From assembly GCA_002450255.1 (NCBI GenBank), contig DJYW01000097.1, forward strand, positions 15,473 through 24,750: 9,278 nucleotides of DNA, given 5' to 3'. The position numbers were made by a program, and so were the translations under genes. Within the stretch, counting starts at the first letter, position 1, and every line of letters starts with the position of its first letter. Under the pieces are notes generated by a model. That model saw only the letters and a list, made by a program, of their open reading frames with translations, made no database searches and was not told where the DNA came from. The DNA comes from Gammaproteobacteria bacterium UBA6968. Lineage in GTDB: Bacteria > Pseudomonadota > Gammaproteobacteria > Pseudomonadales > Azotimanducaceae. Positions 5,848 through 9,278 of this stretch are shown piece by piece.

Positions 5848-6780
5848 ATGCTGTCGCGAGTTGCAGAAAGACTGTATTGGATGGCGCGTTACCTGGAGCG
5901 CGCAGAAAACACGGCACGCCTGATCAACTGCTACAACAACTTGATTATGGATATCCCGCTAGGCTCCGAACCATCCTGGACGCTGCTGGTCGATATCTTG
6001 GATGCCAAGGATGACTTTCAGAAACACTACGCCAAACAAAATGAGCGTAACGTGCATAAGTTTTTAACGGGCAAAGCCAGCGTTCCGTGCAGTATTCCCT
6101 TCGGCATTGAGGCCGCGCGCGAGAATGTCCGAACGACTCGTGACGTTCTACCCGAAGAGGCCTGGGAGCAAATCAACGAGTTACATCTGTTTGCGACGGC
6201 AAACGCCAATGCGTACTCTTCGCGCCGAACCCGGCTTTTGTTTCTTGAAAACGTCATCAAACACTGCCAGGCGATTAGCGGGCTTTTAGAAACCACGCAA
6301 TCCCGCGACCACGCCTACCGATTCATCAAACTTGGCCGTCTCATCGAGCGAGCGGACATGACGGCAAGAACCGTTGACGTCGGTGCCGGCGATATCCTTG
6401 ATCGCGAAGGCATCAATGCCTCGATTGATCCGATCTTATGGGGGGCTTTGCTCGAAGCCGTATCAGGCAAAAGCGCATACCGACGGACGGTTGGGCCAAT
6501 TGTCGACAAAGAAGCCATCGTCGAGTTCCTCTTCAATGCAGAAGACTTCCCGCGCTCAGTGATGTTCTGCTTAACAGAAATGCGCCGCGAATTGGGCAGC
6601 TTGCCCAACCGAGACGAGACCATTACCAGTGTGGATCGAATCCGGCGCAAGTTGCGGCGCGCCAATCCCAGCCGCAAAAGCCGACCGGAGCTCCACAAGT
6701 TTATCGACTCGCTGCAGTTGGGCTTGATTCAGGTAAACAATGACTTTAAGTTGCACTGGTTCCACAGAGGTGAGCCGTGA
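5848..6780 (+). CDS. Alpha-E domain-containing protein (COG2307)
   Basis: A 310-residue, almost wholly alpha-helical protein that begins with the family's hallmark 'MLSRVAERLYWMARYLERAEN' region. The motif 'RYLERAENTAR' (14-24) is echoed by 'RLIERADMTAR' (164-174), showing an internal repeat with the conserved Glu-Arg-Ala core that gives the family its name. Length is normal. The start ATG lies 3 nt after the ATP-grasp stop, with no clear ribosome site, so translation is probably coupled. Its stop overlaps the next gene's start. Family members are nearly always next to, or fused with, the circularly permuted ATP-grasp enzyme and are thought to act with it in making a peptide-like product; biochemical function is not established. 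Cytoplasmic. Confidence 0.93.
   Translation: MLSRVAERLYWMARYLERAENTARLINCYNNLIMDIPLGSEPSWTLLVDILDAKDDFQKHYAKQNERNVHKFLTGKASVPCSIPFGIEAARENVRTTRDVLPEEAWEQINELHLFATANANAYSSRRTRLLFLENVIKHCQAISGLLETTQSRDHAYRFIKLGRLIERADMTARTVDVGAGDILDREGINASIDPILWGALLEAVSGKSAYRRTVGPIVDKEAIVEFLFNAEDFPRSVMFCLTEMRRELGSLPNRDETITSVDRIRRKLRRANPSRKSRPELHKFIDSLQLGLIQVNNDFKLHWFHRGEP
6767..6771 (+). promoter_or_regulatory. Ribosome binding site for the GTG-started metallopeptidase
   Basis: GAGGT lies 5 nt before the GTG at 6777, inside the end of the alpha-E gene. Together with the GTGA start/stop overlap it supports GTG as the true start and coupled translation. Confidence 0.7.
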
Positions 6781-7844
6781 ACCGATTTGAGTGCGAATGC
6801 AACTCGACCGTCTATTTCGAAAGCCGCGTTTGCCTTTCCTGCAAGGTTAAAATCGCTTTCGACCCAGAAACCTTGAGCTTTCGAAAGTTAAACCAAGCGC
6901 TTGAGACAACCGTTTCGTGCAGCGACACGCAAGCGGAAACCCAGCAGAAAGTTTTGTGCAGCAATGGCAAACACTACGATGTATGTAACTGGCTCGCCGC
7001 ACCCGACGCCGTGCAGGGACTCTGCCCCGGCTGCCAGTTCAATCGCTATATCCCCAATCTCGACTCGCCCAAAAACGTTCGCCGCTGGGGGGTGCTAGAG
7101 ACCGCCAAAAAACGTTTGTTGCTCACGCTGACACAGATGGGACTGCCCTGCGCAACCGGTTGGCAGGCGCCCGAACAGGGTTTCCTATTCGATTTTCTTG
7201 AAGACCAGCGAGACAACCCGGACGTGTCCACGCCGATGGTCTATACCGGTTATGCGGACGGCATCATCACCATCAATTTGCTCGAGGCCAGCACGACCTC
7301 CCGCATCGCCCAACAAAAAGCTGCGAAAGAATCCTATCGAACCGTTCTCGGCCATATGCGCCACGAATCTGGCCACCATTTTTGGACCTTTGTCAAAAAA
7401 GACTCTGGCTTACTAGAAGAATTTAAGCAGCGCTTTGGTTTAGAAAACGAGGACTATGCGATAGCGCTGAAGCAGTTTTACGAATGCGGCCCCTGCGATG
7501 CATGGAGCGAACGCTTTATTAGCCCCTATGCAAGCGCACATCCGCTGGAGGATTGGGCGGAATGCTGGGCTCATTACCTGCATATTTACGACGGTTTGGA
7601 AACCGCCGCCGCGCTGGGCATGGCGCCGATCAATCCTGCCGAGTTGTGTTTTCAAGAGAAAATCACACTTTGGCGCAGCGTTAGTGCCGGGTTAAACGAA
7701 ATGAATCGGAGTTTGGGTCTGCAGGACGCCTACCCTTTTGTGATCAACACCACCGTAGCTGAGAAGCTAGGCTTTGTAGATCGTGTCGTTACTCATTTGC
7801 AAACACTTGATCTAGGTTCGGCAATTGGTCAAACGCCATTCTGA
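6777..7844 (+). CDS. Putative zinc-ribbon metallopeptidase (COG4307 type)
   Basis: A 355-residue protein. The N-terminal part is a cysteine-rich zinc-binding region: C6-x-C8 with C19-x2-C22, then C61, C70 and C83-x2-C86, which looks like two zinc ribbons or one split pair. The C-terminal part has the metallopeptidase signature H196-E-S-G-H200 in 'MRHESGHHFW', with a downstream acidic helix 'PLEDWAECWAHYLH' (256-269) able to give the third zinc ligand, most likely E258 or E262. This layout fits the COG4307/DUF2248 family of putative zinc-binding peptidases. No signal peptide, so cytoplasmic. It starts with GTG overlapping the alpha-E stop by 4 nt, and ends 56 nt inside the convergent Anbu gene. 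By context it may trim or mature the product of the ATP-grasp/alpha-E pair, or process a protein substrate together with Anbu. Family call is confident; activity is predicted. Confidence 0.88.
   Translation: MNRFECECNSTVYFESRVCLSCKVKIAFDPETLSFRKLNQALETTVSCSDTQAETQQKVLCSNGKHYDVCNWLAAPDAVQGLCPGCQFNRYIPNLDSPKNVRRWGVLETAKKRLLLTLTQMGLPCATGWQAPEQGFLFDFLEDQRDNPDVSTPMVYTGYADGIITINLLEASTTSRIAQQKAAKESYRTVLGHMRHESGHHFWTFVKKDSGLLEEFKQRFGLENEDYAIALKQFYECGPCDAWSERFISPYASAHPLEDWAECWAHYLHIYDGLETAAALGMAPINPAELCFQEKITLWRSVSAGLNEMNRSLGLQDAYPFVINTTVAEKLGFVDRVVTHLQTLDLGSAIGQTPF
7789..7844. other. 56-bp tail-to-tail overlap of two coding regions
   Basis: The last 18 codons plus stop of the metallopeptidase and of Anbu are encoded on opposite strands of the same bases. 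The two mRNAs would be complementary over at least this stretch. No intrinsic terminator is possible between them without lying inside coding sequence. Confidence 0.85.
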
Positions 7845-8535
7845 CATTGGCGTCCCAGCTCTCGCGGATTTTTGCAAGATACGGATGATTCTCGTCAAGC
7901 TTAAAATACCGACAATGCGGCTCTAGGCTGTCGCGAGCATAAAACAAACATTCCAGCGGCGGCCCTACCGTTGCGTTTGACCGCATAGTGCTGTCCAGTG
8001 AGACAATGCCGCAGGTCATAGCGGTAACGTAATGTGTGTCGCTGCGAATGATCCGGTCAAGGATGGGTTTGCCGTATTTGGTCTCACCGATCTGGAGATA
8101 AGGCTGACTTTTCGAGGCGGTAATGTGATTGCCTTCAGGGTAGATCATATACAGCTCTGGCGCGTGCTCGCCGATCTGACCACCCAGGATAAACGTCGCG
8201 CTGGCGTCAAGACCCGCATCCGGGCCACTGGGCTTAGAATATTTGGTCTTTTCTTTAACCAGCAACTCGCCAACGTAATCAGCGATGTCCGAGACGTAGT
8301 CGCCCGACTTCAGATTGACCTCAGCACTGCTCTCTAGATCCCGTTCAATTTGCGCCAACACCGCCTGACTGGTCGCCAAGTTACCGGAACTCAACAGCAC
8401 CAGAACACGATCTCGCGGGAATGAGAAACGATGCATCTTACTGTAGGTGCTGACGCGATCGGCGCCAGCGTTTGTGCGCGAGTCGGCACAGAACACCAAA
8501 CCATCATCGAGGGACATAGCTAAGCAATAGGTCAT
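7789..8535 (-). CDS. anbu: Anbu, proteasome-type peptidase (ancestral beta subunit)
   Basis: A 248-residue protein (252 if the upstream ATG at 8547 is used) of the bacterial Anbu/COG3484 family, related to HslV and 20S beta subunits; known members form ring- or lock-washer-like oligomers. The reading 'MTYCLAMSLDDGLVFCADSRTNAG' places the nucleophile Thr directly after Met, so removal of that Met exposes Thr1. Counting from it, D17 in 'ADSRTNAG' and K32 in 'YSKM' take the usual catalytic positions. 'GGQIGEHAPELYMIYPEGN' and 'IGETKYGKPILDR' regions are family blocks. I therefore choose ATG 8533-8535, as start 8547 would add MVCG before the nucleophile, although GGGG sits 6 nt before that one. 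It is transcribed towards the ATP-grasp/alpha-E/metallopeptidase operon, overlapping its 3' end by 56 bp; the sigma-54 promoter cannot serve it, so it needs its own promoter, which I could not identify. Confidence 0.92.
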   Translation of the reverse strand: MTYCLAMSLDDGLVFCADSRTNAGADRVSTYSKMHRFSFPRDRVLVLLSSGNLATSQAVLAQIERDLESSAEVNLKSGDYVSDIADYVGELLVKEKTKYSKPSGPDAGLDASATFILGGQIGEHAPELYMIYPEGNHITASKSQPYLQIGETKYGKPILDRIIRSDTHYVTAMTCGIVSLDSTMRSNATVGPPLECLFYARDSLEPHCRYFKLDENHPYLAKIRESWDANVRMAFDQLPNLDQVFANE

Positions 8536-8547
8536 GCCGCAAACCAT

Positions 8548-8839
8548 ACAATGCCCCGAGCAAGATTCAAAATGAAAAAGTGGCTAACGACCAACTTATT
8601 ATGGAACGCCATCAAAGTGACTCTATTTGTACCGATCACCGCGAAATCGAAGCCGGGAAAAGTCGATCGATTCCGCATCTGTGAGCGCGCTTTGCGTCAC
8701 CAACGCCGATGATTAGGCTATGGCCAAGCAGCATATTTACCGGCAACATGCCACGGCGCGAGCAGACTGCAGACTGCTCCTCAAGGCGCACGCTAACACC
8801 AGCGAACGAAGCACTCAGATAGGCTCGAAGAGAGAAAAA
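8548..8839. other. Intergenic region between Anbu and the small gene
   Basis: This divergent spacer should hold the promoters for Anbu (minus) and the 115-residue protein (plus). I see no convincing -35/-10 pair and no sigma-54 motif on either strand; an isolated CATAAT on the minus strand lies near 8610. It contains one short open frame (8572-8712), listed separately. Confidence 0.4.
8572..8712 (+). CDS. Possible small ORF, 46 residues
   Basis: A short frame starting ATG-AAA-AAG, whose first 25 residues mix positive charge and hydrophobic residues ('MKKWLTTNLLWNAIKVTLF') and so resemble a signal or membrane-anchoring segment; the rest is basic. There is no clear ribosome site. It lies between the divergent Anbu and 115-residue genes. 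It may well be chance. Confidence 0.15.
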   Translation: MKKWLTTNLLWNAIKVTLFVPITAKSKPGKVDRFRICERALRHQRR

Positions 8840-9187
8840 ATGTCTAAGCTTACCGACATGACCGACGCAGAAATACTCGCGATCGCCGAACCTATGATGG
8901 ATAACCTGCTGGACGGATCCAACGAAGTCGACCACGCCAAACACGTGCGCGACTTCACCCAGCGACTCAAGGACATCGTGACCAAGGCAAACCTGGAAGC
9001 CCAGTGCGCCAATCGATCGCTCGGTTACTTTAGCAAGCGAGAGTTTGTTTGCGTGTTTCGTAAACAGCACAATGTCGGCGTAGTTTGGCGCCAGTTTTTC
9101 TCCAAGTCGGACGATGAATACGTCAATCACGCTATTTTTGTCCAACGCGGCGACCAGATATTGATCGATCATTGCTTAATTTGTTGA
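8840..9187 (+). CDS. Small protein of unknown function, 115 residues
   Basis: I do not recognise the family. The protein begins with an acidic helical part ('TDAEILAIAEPMMDNLLDG', 8-26), then a basic/helical stretch ('HAKHVRDFTQRLKDIV', 32-47), and ends in alternating strands ('EFVCVFRK', 'GVVWRQFFSK', 'YVNHAIFVQRGDQILIDHCL'), so a compact alpha+beta fold, perhaps NTF2-like, is plausible. No signal peptide or membrane segment. I choose ATG 8840 because a purine-rich GAAGAGAG lies just upstream; the frame stays open to an ATG at 8720, but that has no ribosome site and the added 40 residues look like untranslated sequence (basic, low order). It is divergent from Anbu and need not be functionally linked. 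The coherent helix-then-strand pattern and codon use favour a real gene. Confidence 0.65.
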   Translation: MSKLTDMTDAEILAIAEPMMDNLLDGSNEVDHAKHVRDFTQRLKDIVTKANLEAQCANRSLGYFSKREFVCVFRKQHNVGVVWRQFFSKSDDEYVNHAIFVQRGDQILIDHCLIC

Positions 9188-9192
9188 GCTTT

Positions 9193-9212
9193 AGGCTGGC
9201 CAAGGCTGGCCA
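9193..9212 (+). repeat. Perfect 10-bp tandem repeat
   Basis: AGGCTGGCCA occurs twice back to back, beginning 6 nt after the small gene's stop. A nearby CCAAA-AGC-TTTGG stem and further GGCCA/TGGC copies to about 9236 could fold into a stem-loop acting as a transcription end, but no T-run follows. The remaining bases to the window edge show no start of a gene. Confidence 0.5.
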
Positions 9213-9278
9213 CCCACCAAAAGCTTTGGCCACTGGCTCATCGAGGCGAGCCTTGCAGCGAGATCCTGCTGTTCTTGG

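Overview
The window looks like a stretch of a proteobacterial chromosome, most likely from a marine or environmental gammaproteobacterium. This is inferred from moderate-to-high GC, Shine-Dalgarno-led genes, a sigma-54 type promoter and the mix of families present. No rRNA, tRNA, insertion sequence, integrase or CRISPR array was seen, and the taxonomic guess is soft.

Left part (1-4174) is an accessory-metabolism neighbourhood. A CmcJ/AsaB-type putative oxygenase and a SnoaL/NTF2-like protein lie on the minus strand. Between them is the decayed C-terminal end of a short-chain dehydrogenase/reductase (SDR), with a frame change and an in-frame stop. Divergently, on the plus strand, sit a phytanoyl-CoA dioxygenase-family protein (metal motif reads H-G-G rather than H-x-D) and a glutathione S-transferase-like protein with a C-terminal extension of about 100 residues. 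Such enzymes are typical of catabolic or modifying pathways for lipids, steroids or xenobiotics; no substrate can be named. Clean palindromes sit in front of the CmcJ-like and SnoaL-like genes and may be repressor sites.

Right part (4175-8547) is the most coherent system. A textbook sigma-54 (-24/-12) promoter sits just upstream of a tightly packed operon: a circularly permuted ATP-grasp ligase, an alpha-E domain protein starting 3 nt after its stop, and a zinc-ribbon/HExxH metallopeptidase (COG4307 type) whose GTG start overlaps the previous stop as GTGA. Facing it is Anbu, the bacterial proteasome-like peptidase, whose 3' end overlaps the metallopeptidase gene by 56 bp. ATP-grasp, alpha-E and Anbu form a known conserved gene neighbourhood, proposed to make and process a peptide or peptide tag whose identity is unknown. 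Here the transglutaminase-like member often seen is absent, the metallopeptidase takes the third place, Anbu is in opposite orientation, and transcription of the three-gene operon appears to need sigma-54 and hence an enhancer-binding activator.

The far right (8548-9278) holds an intergenic stretch of about 300 nt and a small, unrecognised 115-residue protein gene, followed by a perfect 10-bp tandem repeat at the window edge.
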